64,000 nt of DNA from Desulfomonile tiedjei DSM 6799 (GTDB lineage Bacteria > Desulfobacterota > Desulfomonilia > Desulfomonilales > Desulfomonilaceae), in assembly GCF_000266945.1 (NCBI RefSeq), contig NC_018025.1, positions 4,344,001 through 4,408,000 of the forward strand, written 5' to 3'. The notes beneath the pieces are model-generated. The model did not search any database. It had not been told where the DNA came from and saw only the letters and a list, made by a program, of their open reading frames with translations. Made by a program: the position numbers and the translations under genes. Positions within the stretch are counted from its first letter, which is position 1, and every line of letters begins with the position of its first letter. Positions 20,079 to 29,200 of the stretch are shown here, piece after piece.

Positions 20079-22634
20079 CTATGACCGGTGCACCAGGTCC
20101 AGGCTTCTGGAGAGAGGCATGTTGGGGTTATCGGGGGTAATTCTTACCACATATCCGTACCGGCCTGTATCGCTGAGTTCTATCTGTCCCGTAAAGAGAA
20201 CGTCCCCGTTACTCTGCATAGACGGGTCCGGCTGAAATCGTACAACGTGCCGCACTTTGAAATTATCCCAGAGGTCAACCGGACCGTGGAGCAGTTCCAC
20301 TTTGAATTCATGGGGCTTGTGACCGGCTGTGTCTACCCGGACCACCATTTCAACCATCTTTCCTTTGAGCGCATCAAATGCGTTCTTAATGCTCACGTCT
20401 TTCACACGAATCTTGCCCCAATCTGACTTCAGACCTTTTTCCCAGGCCACCATTTCCTTGAGTACCGCGAAGTTATCCATTCGGAGTTCCCGATAAGCTC
20501 TTGCCGCAGGAACATAGCATTTCTCGATATAGTCGCTGACCATACGATGTGAATTGAACACAGGGCAGATGGTTCCGATTGATCGCTTCATCATACGTAT
20601 CCATCCACGTGGAAGATCGTCATCGCCGCGATCGTAGAAAAGAGGTCTGACGCTTTCTTCAAGAATATCGTAAAGAGCGCGGCTCTCGATATCATCCTGA
20701 TACACGGAATTGTCGTATTCCTCTCCGGACCCGATTGCCCAGCCGTTGTCCCCGAGAAATCCCTCGTCCCACCAGCCGTCAAGGATGCTTACGTTAAGTG
20801 CCCCATTGGCAGCGGCTTTCATCCCTGAAGTGCCGCAGGCCTCCAATGGCCTTCGCGGAGTATTCAACCAGATATCGGCTCCCTGAACGAGATATCGAGC
20901 GACGTTGATATCATAATCCTCAATGAATACGATGCGATTCAGGAAAGGCTCCTCCTTCATATGCTGTACGATCCTGCGGATAAGCTCTTTTCCGTAATCG
21001 TCTGCTGGATGGGCTTTCCCTGAAAAGATCAGTTGCACGGGCTTGTCGGGGTTTCCGAGAATGGCAGCCAAGCGCTCCGGTTCACGAAACAGAAGCGTAG
21101 CTCTCTTGTATGTGGCAAATCTTCTTGCAAAGCAGATGGTGAGCGCTTCGGGATTCAGCATGTTTTCGACTGATTGAATTTCCCGTGCCGATGCGCCCTG
21201 ATGGACATACTGCTTGATCAAACGTTTTCTGGCAAAATTAACCAGCCTCGCCCTGCATCGTTCATGAACGCGCCATAGTTCTGTATCTGGAATTTGATCG
21301 GTTCGCAGCCATATTTTTTCGTTGTCCGGGTCTTCAGTCCAGCCCGGGCCGAGATACCTGTCACAGAGCTTGTGGAGATCGCCGGAAATGTATGATGGAA
21401 TATGAATTCCATTCGTGATGGGGAAAATCGGGACCTCGTCCATATTTGCATTGGGCCAGATTTCATGCCACATATCCCGCGTGACCCTGCCATGAAGGCG
21501 GCTCACCCCATTTGCCCGGGTAGTCATACGCAGTCCAAGCACAGGCATGCAAAAGCCTTCTGAATAATCCTGGGGCCTTCTTCTTCCCAGTCCGAGAAAA
21601 GAATCGAAATTCATCCCGAGATCTTCCACCGGTTTCTTGAAGTACTTTTCCATAAGTCCGCGATCGAAGACGTCATTGCCGGCAGGAACAGGCGTATGAA
21701 TGGTAAGAATGCTCTGGCTCGTGACCATCTCCTTTGCTTCTTCCAGAGAAAGACCCTCTTCCTGGATGAAGTAGCGCATTCTTTCAAAAAGGGTAAACGC
21801 TGCATGTCCTTCATTCAGATGATATGTGGCCGGTTCTATTCCCATCGCCTTGAGAGCCTTTGTCCCGCCGATTCCGAGGAGTATTTCCTGGCGGATTCTC
21901 ATTTCCATGTCTCCACCATACAAGCGAGCTGTGACGCTCCTCATGTGCGGCGAATTCTCAGAAATATCGGCATCGAGCAAATAAAGGGGCACTCTGCCCA
22001 CCATTACTCGCAGAACCCGGAACCATAGTGGTTCTCCAGCCAGTTCCACGCTGATGATCAGCGTGTTACCCGCAGCGTCAGTTTGTTTTTCTATGGGTAG
22101 GGTGTCGAACGCCGTACGGGGATAGTATTCTTGCTGCCATCCTTCGGGTGACAGGGATTGGCGGAAATAACCTTCCTGGTACATCAGCCCTATCCCGACG
22201 AGCGGCAGGTTGAGATCGCTTGCCGATTTAAGATGATCCCCGGCAAGAAGTCCGAGGCCTCCGGAGTAGACAGGCAAGCTCTCCGTCACTCCGAACTCGA
22301 GAGAAAAATACGCGGTTGTGAAATCTATCGGTTCTTCGAGGCGATACTCATAGGAACGAGTGCTTCGCACGTAAGATCGAAATCGCTGCAAAACCCTTTC
22401 CGCATAGGCTTTATATCCCACATCCTGTTGAATCTCGCCGAGCCGGTGGCTGGATAATTTTACAAGGGTCTGCAGAGGATTGTGATTTGTTCCTTCCCAG
22501 AGTCTCTCATCGAGGTGATCGAAGAGATCCACGGCCTCGATATTCCAGGAAAACCACATATTTCCCGCAATTTCTCTTAAAATTTCAAGCGCCCCTTCCA
22601 TTGGAGGCACGACGACGTATTTCTTCAGACCCAT
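20079..22634 (-). CDS. glgP: Alpha-glucan (glycogen/maltodextrin) phosphorylase
   Basis: An 851-residue family GT35 phosphorylase, releasing glucose 1-phosphate from alpha-1,4-glucans. It starts with a DUF3417-like N-terminal region (about 10-120) seen in the short archaeal/bacterial subgroup. The catalytic core contains YFSLEFGVTESLPVYSGGLG (about 112) and the PLP-site segment PLEACGTSGMKAAANGALN (about 605), whose Lys should bind the cofactor. TYHLNEGHAAF and ICFARRFATYKRA also match. GGAGTGAGG precedes the ATG. It is a single gene, convergent with the small exported gene; no other glycogen gene is nearby. Confidence 0.93.
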   Translation of the reverse strand: MGLKKYVVVPPMEGALEILREIAGNMWFSWNIEAVDLFDHLDERLWEGTNHNPLQTLVKLSSHRLGEIQQDVGYKAYAERVLQRFRSYVRSTRSYEYRLEEPIDFTTAYFSLEFGVTESLPVYSGGLGLLAGDHLKSASDLNLPLVGIGLMYQEGYFRQSLSPEGWQQEYYPRTAFDTLPIEKQTDAAGNTLIISVELAGEPLWFRVLRVMVGRVPLYLLDADISENSPHMRSVTARLYGGDMEMRIRQEILLGIGGTKALKAMGIEPATYHLNEGHAAFTLFERMRYFIQEEGLSLEEAKEMVTSQSILTIHTPVPAGNDVFDRGLMEKYFKKPVEDLGMNFDSFLGLGRRRPQDYSEGFCMPVLGLRMTTRANGVSRLHGRVTRDMWHEIWPNANMDEVPIFPITNGIHIPSYISGDLHKLCDRYLGPGWTEDPDNEKIWLRTDQIPDTELWRVHERCRARLVNFARKRLIKQYVHQGASAREIQSVENMLNPEALTICFARRFATYKRATLLFREPERLAAILGNPDKPVQLIFSGKAHPADDYGKELIRRIVQHMKEEPFLNRIVFIEDYDINVARYLVQGADIWLNTPRRPLEACGTSGMKAAANGALNVSILDGWWDEGFLGDNGWAIGSGEEYDNSVYQDDIESRALYDILEESVRPLFYDRGDDDLPRGWIRMMKRSIGTICPVFNSHRMVSDYIEKCYVPAARAYRELRMDNFAVLKEMVAWEKGLKSDWGKIRVKDVSIKNAFDALKGKMVEMVVRVDTAGHKPHEFKVELLHGPVDLWDNFKVRHVVRFQPDPSMQSNGDVLFTGQIELSDTGRYGYVVRITPDNPNMPLSRSLDLVHRS

Positions 22635-23005
22635 GAAAACCTCACTCCGGGGTTTATCGGGATGACCGACAGCACATCGGCTCCGGAAAGTATATCATAA
22701 AATAAGGCAGGGCTTCTCTGCCGGGGAAGAATTAAATAAATGCTCATAAAACGCCCCTCCAATGAGAATCCTGGAAATGCGCGTATGAGCATATAGAAGT
22801 CTGAAAAAGGGACGGGAAACAGTTGACTTCACGCGCCGGTATAGGTAAGCATGATAATGTTAAAGGTTGTGTGCTGGTTCGTCCAGCGGGACCGCCTTCA
22901 ATGCGGCACGGGCTTATGTGGCAGAATGCCGCTGAATCTCGCCCCTTATGAACATCATCAATAGTTCGGGGACTGTGCAATAAGGTCCCACAAAGAGGAT
23001 TGTCG
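22635..23005. other. Intergenic region between glgP and the response regulator gene
   Basis: About 370 bp between divergent genes, so it should hold both promoters. TTGACT at 22823-22828 is a candidate -35 for the plus strand, but no good -10 lies 16-18 bp downstream. No convincing reading frame is present. Confidence 0.4.
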
Positions 23006-23527
23006 ATGCCCAAGTCTGAAATCTTACAAGACAAGCTGATCCTTGCGGTGGATGATGAGGAAGATGTCCTGGACATCATTGAAGAGGAACTTTCGGAATC
23101 CGCCAACTGCACGCTGCACACGGCTACAACGTTTGAGAAAGCCCAGCAGTATCTGGTTTCGTACACCTACGATCTTGTCATCCTCGACATTATGGGTGTG
23201 CGGGGGTTCGAGCTTCTCCAGATAGCTCACAATGCAGGATTCCCGACCGTAATGCTCACCGCGCACGCCTTCACTCCGGATGCCTTGAAAAAGTCGATAG
23301 AATTGGGCGCTCGGGCATATTTGCCCAAAGAGAAACTCGGATCTCTTTGTCCCTTCCTTGAGGATGTCCTCAAGCTGAATTACCAGTCTGCCTGGAAGAA
23401 AGCGTTGGACCAGGTAGGTAGTCTGTTCAACAAGAAATTTGGGTCAGACTGGAGAAAATCTGAGAATGAATTCTGGCAGGATTTCGAGAAGAAACTGACA
23501 GTGGACGAGGCCGCAATTATCAAGTAA
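23006..23527 (+). CDS. Response regulator (receiver domain only)
   Basis: This 173-residue protein has one receiver domain (about residues 8-130): acidic pair D16-D17, phospho-acceptor D61 in LVILDIMG, Thr in VMLTAHA and Lys in LPKEKLG. The remaining 45 residues (LDQVGSLFNKKFGSDWRKS..) are charged and helical with no DNA-binding or enzymatic domain, so it probably acts by protein contact. I chose ATG 23006 with AAAGAGGA 6 nt upstream over a TTG at 23000. No histidine kinase is adjacent, making it an orphan regulator. Confidence 0.88.
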   Translation: MPKSEILQDKLILAVDDEEDVLDIIEEELSESANCTLHTATTFEKAQQYLVSYTYDLVILDIMGVRGFELLQIAHNAGFPTVMLTAHAFTPDALKKSIELGARAYLPKEKLGSLCPFLEDVLKLNYQSAWKKALDQVGSLFNKKFGSDWRKSENEFWQDFEKKLTVDEAAIIK

Positions 23528-23543
23528 TGGTGCCGGATTTTCC

Positions 23544-23590
23544 AGGACATTCGGCCGTTTCCTCATGAAATCGAAACGGCCGAATGTCCT
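23544..23590. repeat. Perfect 18-bp inverted repeat between the regulator and thiolase genes
   Basis: Arms at 23544-23561 and 23573-23590 are exact reverse complements (AGGACATTCGGCCGTTTC) around an 11-nt loop. No T tract follows. It ends 28 bp before the thiolase ATG at 23619, so it could act as a terminator-like stem, an operator or an mRNA leader hairpin. Confidence 0.8.
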
Positions 23591-23618
23591 TCCATAACCC
23601 ACATAAAAGGAGTTCCAT

Positions 23619-24848
23619 ATGACAGACGTGGTAATCGTGTCCGCTTGCCGCACGGCGATAGGTGCGTTTGGCGGCACTTTGCGCGATATGCACGGTGCGA
23701 AAATTGCCAGCGTGCCGATGAAGGCTGCTGTGGATCGCGCAGGGATATCTCCGGAAATCATTGACGATGTTCGATTCGGATGCTGCTTGAATCCTACCGA
23801 TGCAATGAATGTTACGCGTATCGGCGCTCTCATGGCCGGGATTCCGGAATCCGTTCCGGCTGCGACGATTAATAGAGTGTGCATTTCCGGGATGGAAGCG
23901 ACTCTGTCAGGTGCGGCGATGATCAAAGCCGGTGCAGCCGATGTCATCCTCTCCGGTGGTGTGGAACACATGTCCGGCGTTCCTTATACCCTGGAAAATG
24001 CCCGATGGGGAATGCGCATGGGGAATGGCGTTGCCGTGGACGCTATGCAAACCGGCCTTCATTGCGGTTCTCATTTGTTGCCGTATCCGCAGGACGGGCC
24101 CGTGGAATTCTTCAGGGGTAAGCCCTACATCATGGGACATACGGCAGAGTTTGTGGCTCTCAAACTGGGGATCTCGCGACAGGAACAGGACGAGATCGCT
24201 CTCAGGAGTCACAATAATGTGGAACGCGCCACACAGGACGGCTCCTTTGCGGAAGAAATCGTTCCTATCAGCGTCCCTCAGAGAAGGGGAGATCCCAAGA
24301 TTTTCGATAAAGACGAACACTTCCGACCCGGCCTGACCATGGAAGCTCTCGCCAGGTTACAGCCGGTTTTCATTCCCAAGACAGGAACTGTTACTGCCGG
24401 AAACGCAAGCGGCATCAATGACGGCGCAGCGGCCATGGTGCTTATGTCCGAAGAACGCGCCAAGAGCGAGGGCCTGACTCCTCTTGCAAAGATAAAAGCC
24501 GTCGGCATGGGCGCATGCGATCCCACAATTATGGGACTGAGCCCTGTGCCGGCTGTTCAGAATCTGCTCAAACGTTCGGGAATAGCCCTGAAAGATTTCG
24601 AGTTGATAGAGCTCAACGAAGCGTTCGCCGCTCAATACCTCGGATGCGAACGGGAACTCGGACTCAATCGAGACATAACGAATCTGAACGGTTCCGGAAT
24701 CGGTCTCGGGCACCCTGTGGGTTGCACGGGAGCACGTCTGATAGTCAGTCTCATTCATGCACTGAAGAAGAAAAACAAGAGCCTGGGACTTGCCACACTT
24801 TGTGGAGGAGGCGGAGTCTCCATGGCATGCGCCATTGAAATGATCTGA
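23619..24848 (+). CDS. Thiolase (acetyl-CoA C-acetyltransferase)
   Basis: A 409-residue thiolase II, joining or splitting acyl-CoA and acetyl-CoA. Nucleophile Cys88 lies in RVCISGMEA. The other catalytic signatures are NEAFAAQYL (about 337), GSGIGLGHPVGCTGARL (about 358) and CGGGGVSMACAIE (about 393), giving the His and second Cys. AAAGGAG lies 8 nt before the ATG. No beta-oxidation or hydroxybutyrate genes are adjacent, so the pathway direction cannot be told from context. Confidence 0.92.
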   Translation: MTDVVIVSACRTAIGAFGGTLRDMHGAKIASVPMKAAVDRAGISPEIIDDVRFGCCLNPTDAMNVTRIGALMAGIPESVPAATINRVCISGMEATLSGAAMIKAGAADVILSGGVEHMSGVPYTLENARWGMRMGNGVAVDAMQTGLHCGSHLLPYPQDGPVEFFRGKPYIMGHTAEFVALKLGISRQEQDEIALRSHNNVERATQDGSFAEEIVPISVPQRRGDPKIFDKDEHFRPGLTMEALARLQPVFIPKTGTVTAGNASGINDGAAAMVLMSEERAKSEGLTPLAKIKAVGMGACDPTIMGLSPVPAVQNLLKRSGIALKDFELIELNEAFAAQYLGCERELGLNRDITNLNGSGIGLGHPVGCTGARLIVSLIHALKKKNKSLGLATLCGGGGVSMACAIEMI

Positions 24849-24863
24849 TCTCTCGCACATTCA

Positions 24864-24887
24864 CCGGCCCGCTTTAATTCGGGCCGG
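24864..24887 (+). terminator. Hairpin after the thiolase gene
   Basis: CCGGCCCG (24864-24871) and CGGGCCGG (24880-24887) form a perfect 8-bp stem with an 8-nt A/T loop, 16 bp after the stop. There is no T tract, so it may be an RNA-stabilising stem or a non-canonical terminator. Confidence 0.5.
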
Positions 24888-24931
24888 AATCTCTATACAG
24901 AGCAGGTGAAAACCACCCAGAGGCAAGCATA

Positions 24932-25267
24932 GTGTCCGCCCCAAAGAAAATCAGTGCTAAAGCGATCATGACGGATTTAAAGGCCGGGTTGACGGACACG
25001 CAGCTCATGGATAAGTATGACATTTCATTCCAAGGCTTGCAGGAACTGTTCGAAAAACTGATTCAGGCGGGTCTTGCCACTCCGACCTATTTCGAGAAGA
25101 GGTCCGTGAAACAGATCGATACTCCCAAGGAGTCGGTGAAGACGTGCCCATATTGCGGGTACTCTTCCATGGATCAGTTTCGCGAATGTCCCCGGTGTCA
25201 GCAGGAGACCTCGGATTGGTTGAATACCGTGGAGTTGACAAAGATTCTCACCGGGTCTTTTGACTGA
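24932..25267 (+). CDS. Small zinc-ribbon protein of unknown function
   Basis: A 111-residue protein I cannot assign. The first half (residues 1-55) is helical and reads like a small winged or helix-turn-helix segment (MTDLKAGLTDTQLMDKYDIS). The second half has two CxxC pairs, CPYCGYSS near 71 and CPRCQQET near 87, a likely zinc ribbon. A GTG start is used, with GAGGC about 7 nt upstream. It lies 83 bp after the thiolase gene on the same strand. A DNA- or protein-binding role is possible but unproven. Confidence 0.7.
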   Translation: MSAPKKISAKAIMTDLKAGLTDTQLMDKYDISFQGLQELFEKLIQAGLATPTYFEKRSVKQIDTPKESVKTCPYCGYSSMDQFRECPRCQQETSDWLNTVELTKILTGSFD

Positions 25268-25344
25268 GTATATTCGCGTAAATGCAGTGAAGCATTCTCC
25301 AGATCAAATTCAGCTTAGAGCATTCAAGAGACCACTATCTCTTG

Positions 25345-25385
25345 TATGGACGTGGGATAAGCGTCAGAATTCTTGACAATTCTAA
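25345..25385. repeat. Truncated tail of a type B repeat
   Basis: CGTGGGATAAGCGTCAGAA followed by TTCTTGACAAT resembles the 3' ends of the type B copies (CGCGGGATAAGCGACTGAA, TTTTTGGTACTGAC) and the end of the 49084 copy (AAGCGTCATAATTCTTGGCA). Only this tail is recognisable here. Confidence 0.5.
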
Positions 25386-25395
25386 TACGGACCGG

Positions 25396-25605
25396 CTATC
25401 CACCCAGAATGAGGTAAGTGAGCAAGCGTATACAAAAGAGCACAATCGCTAGTATCGCAATTATTCCCACTATGCGGTGCACTCTCGAAGCCAGGATCGA
25501 GAGTCTCTTTGCCGGCCCCCCGTGGACCTCACCGCGGTTGGCGAGAACAAAATCGATTGCAAGCCCACACACTATCAATACGAGAAGTATGATTGCATAT
25601 TTCAT
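25396..25605 (-). CDS. Small two-helix membrane protein
   Basis: A 69-residue frame with two predicted membrane helices (about residues 3-22 and 45-67) separated by a basic loop (GPAKRLSILASRVHRI). It is not recognised. There is no strong Shine-Dalgarno sequence before the ATG at 25605. It is divergent from dapF. The clean alternation of hydrophobic and basic segments favours a real gene, but its short length leaves doubt. Confidence 0.5.
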   Translation of the reverse strand: MKYAIILLVLIVCGLAIDFVLANRGEVHGGPAKRLSILASRVHRIVGIIAILAIVLFCIRLLTYLILGG

Positions 25606-25680
25606 GAATGAACGCGAAGAACCCTATGCCCGAGCGGGCGTGATTCTAACGGCCGATCGGTGAGTTTTACCGGAGAAGTT

Positions 25681-26526
25681 ATGGAAGTATCTTTCCTCAA
25701 AATGCACGGCACTATGAACGATTTCGTCATTTTTCACGACCTGAACGATACTGTGAGTCTCGCTGGTGACCAGGTCGCCAAATTATGCGATCGGCGGGCC
25801 GGAGTCGGAGCAGACGGAGTTATCGTAGTCAGACAATCAAGTATAGCCGATTTCTTCATGGATTACATCAACGCGGACGGCTCCCTTGCGGAAATGTGCG
25901 GGAACGGAATACGCTGTCTGGCAAAATATGTTTATGAGAAGGGACTCACTGCAAAAATGCGGTTACCCGTCGAAACGAGATCCGGAGTAAAAATACTCGA
26001 TCTCATCCCCGGACCGGATGGGACAATCGGAAAGATCAAGGTTGATATGGGTGCACCGGTGTTCGACCCTGAACGTATTCCCGCAGCAGTGAAGCATGAA
26101 CCGCCTGTCATCGACTTGCCTATTGAAGCTGAAGGGAGGCTGTTCCACGCCACCCTGGTGTCTATGGGTAACCCCCATTGTGTAATCTTCGTGGACGAGG
26201 ACCCTGCTCCGCTTCCTCAACGATACGGACCGTCACTGGAAAAACACGCTCTGTTCCCGGCCAAGACAAATGTGGAGTTCATACGGGTCATAGATCGGAC
26301 TCGTTTGGAAATGCGGGTATGGGAGCGGGGGAGCGGTGAGACATATTCCTGCGGCACAGGAGCCTGTGCTGCGGCAGTTGCTGCGAACTTGAAAGGATTG
26401 ACGGAATCCTCCGCAACAGTCGAGCTGTTGGGCGGTGAACTCGAAATTGAATGGAAAGGCAGTTCTAATCCCGTCATCATGACCGGATCGGCAGTCGTTG
26501 TGTTTGATGGTAAAATCACTATTTGA
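25681..26526 (+). CDS. dapF: Diaminopimelate epimerase
   Basis: DapF, 281 residues, interconverts LL- and meso-diaminopimelate for lysine and peptidoglycan. The two catalytic cysteines are visible: Cys73 in EMCGNGIRCL and Cys224 in TYSCGTGACA. The N-terminus (FLKMHGTMNDFVIF) is typical, though the common GxGNDF appears here as GTMNDF. I chose ATG 25681 with GGAG 5 nt upstream; a GTG at 25660 is less likely. It appears to be a single gene. Confidence 0.93.
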   Translation: MEVSFLKMHGTMNDFVIFHDLNDTVSLAGDQVAKLCDRRAGVGADGVIVVRQSSIADFFMDYINADGSLAEMCGNGIRCLAKYVYEKGLTAKMRLPVETRSGVKILDLIPGPDGTIGKIKVDMGAPVFDPERIPAAVKHEPPVIDLPIEAEGRLFHATLVSMGNPHCVIFVDEDPAPLPQRYGPSLEKHALFPAKTNVEFIRVIDRTRLEMRVWERGSGETYSCGTGACAAAVAANLKGLTESSATVELLGGELEIEWKGSSNPVIMTGSAVVVFDGKITI

Positions 26527-26694
26527 TTTGTATGCGCGTGGAAAAGCTTTCTACAGTCCCATGGGGGCGTGCCGCTGCTGTCCACGGGTTGGCACCTCGT
26601 GGCTACCATTGGGCCGCCCTTTCAGGGCACAGAATTCCTTATACCCACTCATGACTGAATGGCTGCAATTTGATTATGTTTTTCGAAAGGTTGC

Positions 26695-26723
26695 TTGACT
26701 TTCCCCATGTTCTGAAATAGTAC
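26695..26723 (+). promoter_or_regulatory. Promoter of the prepilin-like gene
   Basis: TTGACT (26695-26700), 17-bp spacer, TAGTAC (26718-26723), about 90 bp upstream of the ATG at 26815. The -10 is imperfect but spacing is ideal. Confidence 0.6.
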
Positions 26724-26814
26724 CCTACCGAACAATCCTGGAACGCTGTTGATTCCGGGACAAAAGCGGAACGGCATCGTCTGCCGCTGCAGCAGAAGTC
26801 GGGAGATGGGCTCT

Positions 26815-27246
26815 ATGAAATCGAGGAATTCTCAAGCCGGGTTTACATTGCTTGAAATGGCATTTGCCGTTGTAATACTGGCATTACTTTCCGCGATTTA
26901 TCTGTTACTGGTTGATTCGTATAAAGAAAGACGCATGAGCGAACAAGCCGCAAAAGTCCTCATGCTTGCAGCCAAAGCCCAGGAAGACTATTTCGCAAAA
27001 GAAAAGCAGTATTTCGATGCGGAGATTGCGGGTCGGGGCATAGACCTATATCTTACTGCTCCGGACGGCACCAAAACGGATGTGCTGGTTCCGGGAAAAG
27101 TAGTACTCAGCATGAAAACCACGGGCAAAGAAAGAAGAGCTTTTACTGCATATGCATTCTTTACCGGAAGCAAGGTGCTCCATCGCTATGATTCTCAAAC
27201 AGGCAAAATGACTTCAACCTCGCGAGCCCAGGACGATGCCGGATGA
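26815..27246 (+). CDS. Type IV prepilin / pseudopilin-like protein
   Basis: This 143-residue protein carries a class III signal: a short basic leader (MKSRNSQAG) followed by FTLLEMAFAVVILALLSAIY, with the conserved Gly before the cleavage site and Glu at +5. The long N-terminal helix and small beta-rich remainder (about residues 55-140) fit a pseudopilin. I chose ATG 26815, preceded by GGGAG at 26801-26805; ATG 26806 also exists. No pilus or type II secretion genes lie nearby. Its stop overlaps the start of the next gene, suggesting a pair. Confidence 0.82.
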   Translation: MKSRNSQAGFTLLEMAFAVVILALLSAIYLLLVDSYKERRMSEQAAKVLMLAAKAQEDYFAKEKQYFDAEIAGRGIDLYLTAPDGTKTDVLVPGKVVLSMKTTGKERRAFTAYAFFTGSKVLHRYDSQTGKMTSTSRAQDDAG

Positions 27247-27740
27247 GAAAACGTTGGATTGAAACTCTCAGGCGTCACGAGCTTTATCTTGTCACGTCAG
27301 TGATAGGCATTGTCTTCGTTTCGGCAATGGCGCTTGTTGCGTGGATGCTTCAGTCTTCAATTGTCACCCCCCCTTATGAAGCACTCAATGAAAGCGACCT
27401 GAGAAAAGTTTTTGCAACTGCGTACCTGAGGTTTCGTGAAGACGATCGCAGCCCGTATTTGAAAGTCGAACTGCATAACGGCACGTTATGGTGGATAAAA
27501 AGAGTAGAGTTCGATTTCGAGGGACTGAAGTATTCCCTCCGGGAAAATGACGCTTTTAGGCCGCTCCATTTTGGTGCGGTTCGATGCCCTCTGAGAAAAG
27601 TGCCTCAAGTAACGGACCGAATCGAATTCGATCTCAAAATCACGAAAGCTTCAGGATACCCCCCGGCTCAGGTCCAATGGGAAAGAGAATCCAGAAAATT
27701 TGCCGGCCCCACCGGACTCGGGCCGGAAAAGTCTTATTGA
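27243..27740 (+). CDS. Single-pass membrane protein of unknown function, paired with the prepilin gene
   Basis: A 165-residue protein with one N-terminal membrane helix (about residues 17-38, VIGIVFVSAMALVAWML) and an extracytoplasmic beta-rich domain (LHNGTLWWIKRVEFDFEGLKYSL) containing a single Cys. I recognise no family. It overlaps the prepilin-like gene by 4 bp (ATGA), so the two are co-translated and could act together in the envelope. Confidence 0.7.
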   Translation: MRKRWIETLRRHELYLVTSVIGIVFVSAMALVAWMLQSSIVTPPYEALNESDLRKVFATAYLRFREDDRSPYLKVELHNGTLWWIKRVEFDFEGLKYSLRENDAFRPLHFGAVRCPLRKVPQVTDRIEFDLKITKASGYPPAQVQWERESRKFAGPTGLGPEKSY

Positions 27741-27777
27741 TCCTGCGCACACATCTTTCACTAATCTGCAAAGCATA

Positions 27778-27806
27778 TTGTGTAGTCAAGGCCTAATCTC
27801 TATAAT
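27778..27806 (+). promoter_or_regulatory. Promoter of the aldolase gene
   Basis: TTGTGT (27778-27783), 17-bp spacer, TATAAT (27801-27806, perfect -10). It lies 68 bp upstream of the ATG at 27874, in the gap after the membrane-protein gene. Confidence 0.7.
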
Positions 27807-27873
27807 AAGAAGGTTAGATCTGAGCAAAATACTTCGGCATCCAGCCGTTTTACGGAAAAAATGGAGGGGGCAC

Positions 27874-29169
27874 ATGCAACTTGTGCAAGGAATCTCTGCG
27901 GAAGATTTTAAGAAAGCTCTTTCAATAGGTCGTCCACCGAACATTGCGAAACTTTTTCCCAACAGCAACGCCCTGATCGTCAGCGGTAAAGTCATCGATC
28001 AGGCCATGATAAAAAAAGGCAATGCCATTGCTATTGCAGCCAGCGTGAGAAACGGGTTTGTGATCAAAGGCGCAATGAAGGCTGCGCAACGAGCCAATGC
28101 TGCAATTCTCATCGAGATTGCGAAATCCGAAGGCGGTAGAGACGCCTACTGCGCGGTGAATTTCTGGAATATGGCATTGCTCGTGGACCAGATCTGCAAT
28201 GAAGAAGGAATTACCGTCCCGGTAGCGATTCACGCAGATCACTACGGGATCAAGAAAGATAAGGATATCGACCAGGCAAAGACCGAGATCGTCAGTATGT
28301 TCGATGCAGGCGTGACTTCGATAGCAATAGATGCATCTCATCTCCCTGATGCCGAGAATCTGTTAGCCAGTATCGCATTGAATCAATACGTTCCTGACTG
28401 GGCAGGTTATGAAACGGAAGTCGGTGAAATCAAGGGGAAACAGGGCCTCTCCACAGTGGACGAAGCACTGTTCCTGATACGCGGCTTGAACGCGCACGGC
28501 ATTTTTCCCAACTGGATCGCGCTCAACAACGGAACCACTCACGGAATCGAAGCCTCCAGTGCGGGAATCCAGGTCGGACTCACTGGCCGAATACATGAGG
28601 CTCTGGAACCGTACAAGGTTTCAGGCGCACAGCACGGAACTTCTGGCAACAGCTTTGACAAGCTCCGGGAAATCGCGCAAAAAACGCGTACCACGAAGGC
28701 CAATGTGGCAACGGCGTTACAGATGGTGTCCTGGGGCTTGACAGTAAACGAGTATGGAAATGCACAACTGGATGAGAACGGGAATTTCATCAAATTGCAG
28801 GACCATGGCATCGAAGACGACGTATGGAGCGAGATGGTTTCTTTCGCCCAGGAAAAAGGCTGGAGGGGCGGTGACTTCAAGAAGTTGAATCGACCTTTCG
28901 AAAATAGGCTGCTCAGCCAGCCTAAAGCAATCCGAGAGAGAATGATCAAAGACGTGGAAGACTTCGTCTACGGCCTTATCACTGACGTGTTTAACGGCGG
29001 AGATACCGCTGGGTTGGCAATCGAGACGATTCTCAAAGCGGGTTCCTACGATCCGGGCCCCAAAGCCGAAAGAATTGAAGATCCCGCTGAATGGACAACC
29101 GAAAAAATTCGAGAAAAAGGCGCACTGATCAACTCCGACAAAGGACCTGAAGGTGACTTCGAGGATTAA
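27874..29169 (+). CDS. Class II fructose-bisphosphate aldolase
   Basis: A 431-residue zinc-dependent aldolase. Motifs fit class II enzymes: IHADHYG (His120, Asp122, His123), ETEVGEIKGK, NNGTTHG (third metal His) and GAQHGTSG for phosphate binding. The protein is longer than the 300-350-residue E. coli type, with an extended C-terminus, matching a subgroup seen in deltaproteobacteria. I chose ATG 27874 with GGAGGGG just upstream; the frame is open to 27700, but that part is out of family. Cleavage of fructose 1,6-bisphosphate is the likely reaction; tagatose-bisphosphate cannot be excluded. Confidence 0.88.
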   Translation: MQLVQGISAEDFKKALSIGRPPNIAKLFPNSNALIVSGKVIDQAMIKKGNAIAIAASVRNGFVIKGAMKAAQRANAAILIEIAKSEGGRDAYCAVNFWNMALLVDQICNEEGITVPVAIHADHYGIKKDKDIDQAKTEIVSMFDAGVTSIAIDASHLPDAENLLASIALNQYVPDWAGYETEVGEIKGKQGLSTVDEALFLIRGLNAHGIFPNWIALNNGTTHGIEASSAGIQVGLTGRIHEALEPYKVSGAQHGTSGNSFDKLREIAQKTRTTKANVATALQMVSWGLTVNEYGNAQLDENGNFIKLQDHGIEDDVWSEMVSFAQEKGWRGGDFKKLNRPFENRLLSQPKAIRERMIKDVEDFVYGLITDVFNGGDTAGLAIETILKAGSYDPGPKAERIEDPAEWTTEKIREKGALINSDKGPEGDFED

Positions 29170-29200
29170 TGCCTTTTTCCCAATAACGGATAGAGCAAAC

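Noticed and set aside
26540-26640. Possible repeat remnant before the prepilin gene (TTGGCACCTCGTGGC.., GGGCCGCCCTTTCAGGGC)
   Set aside because: Resembles fragments of interspersed repeats, but I found no second copy in the window to support it.
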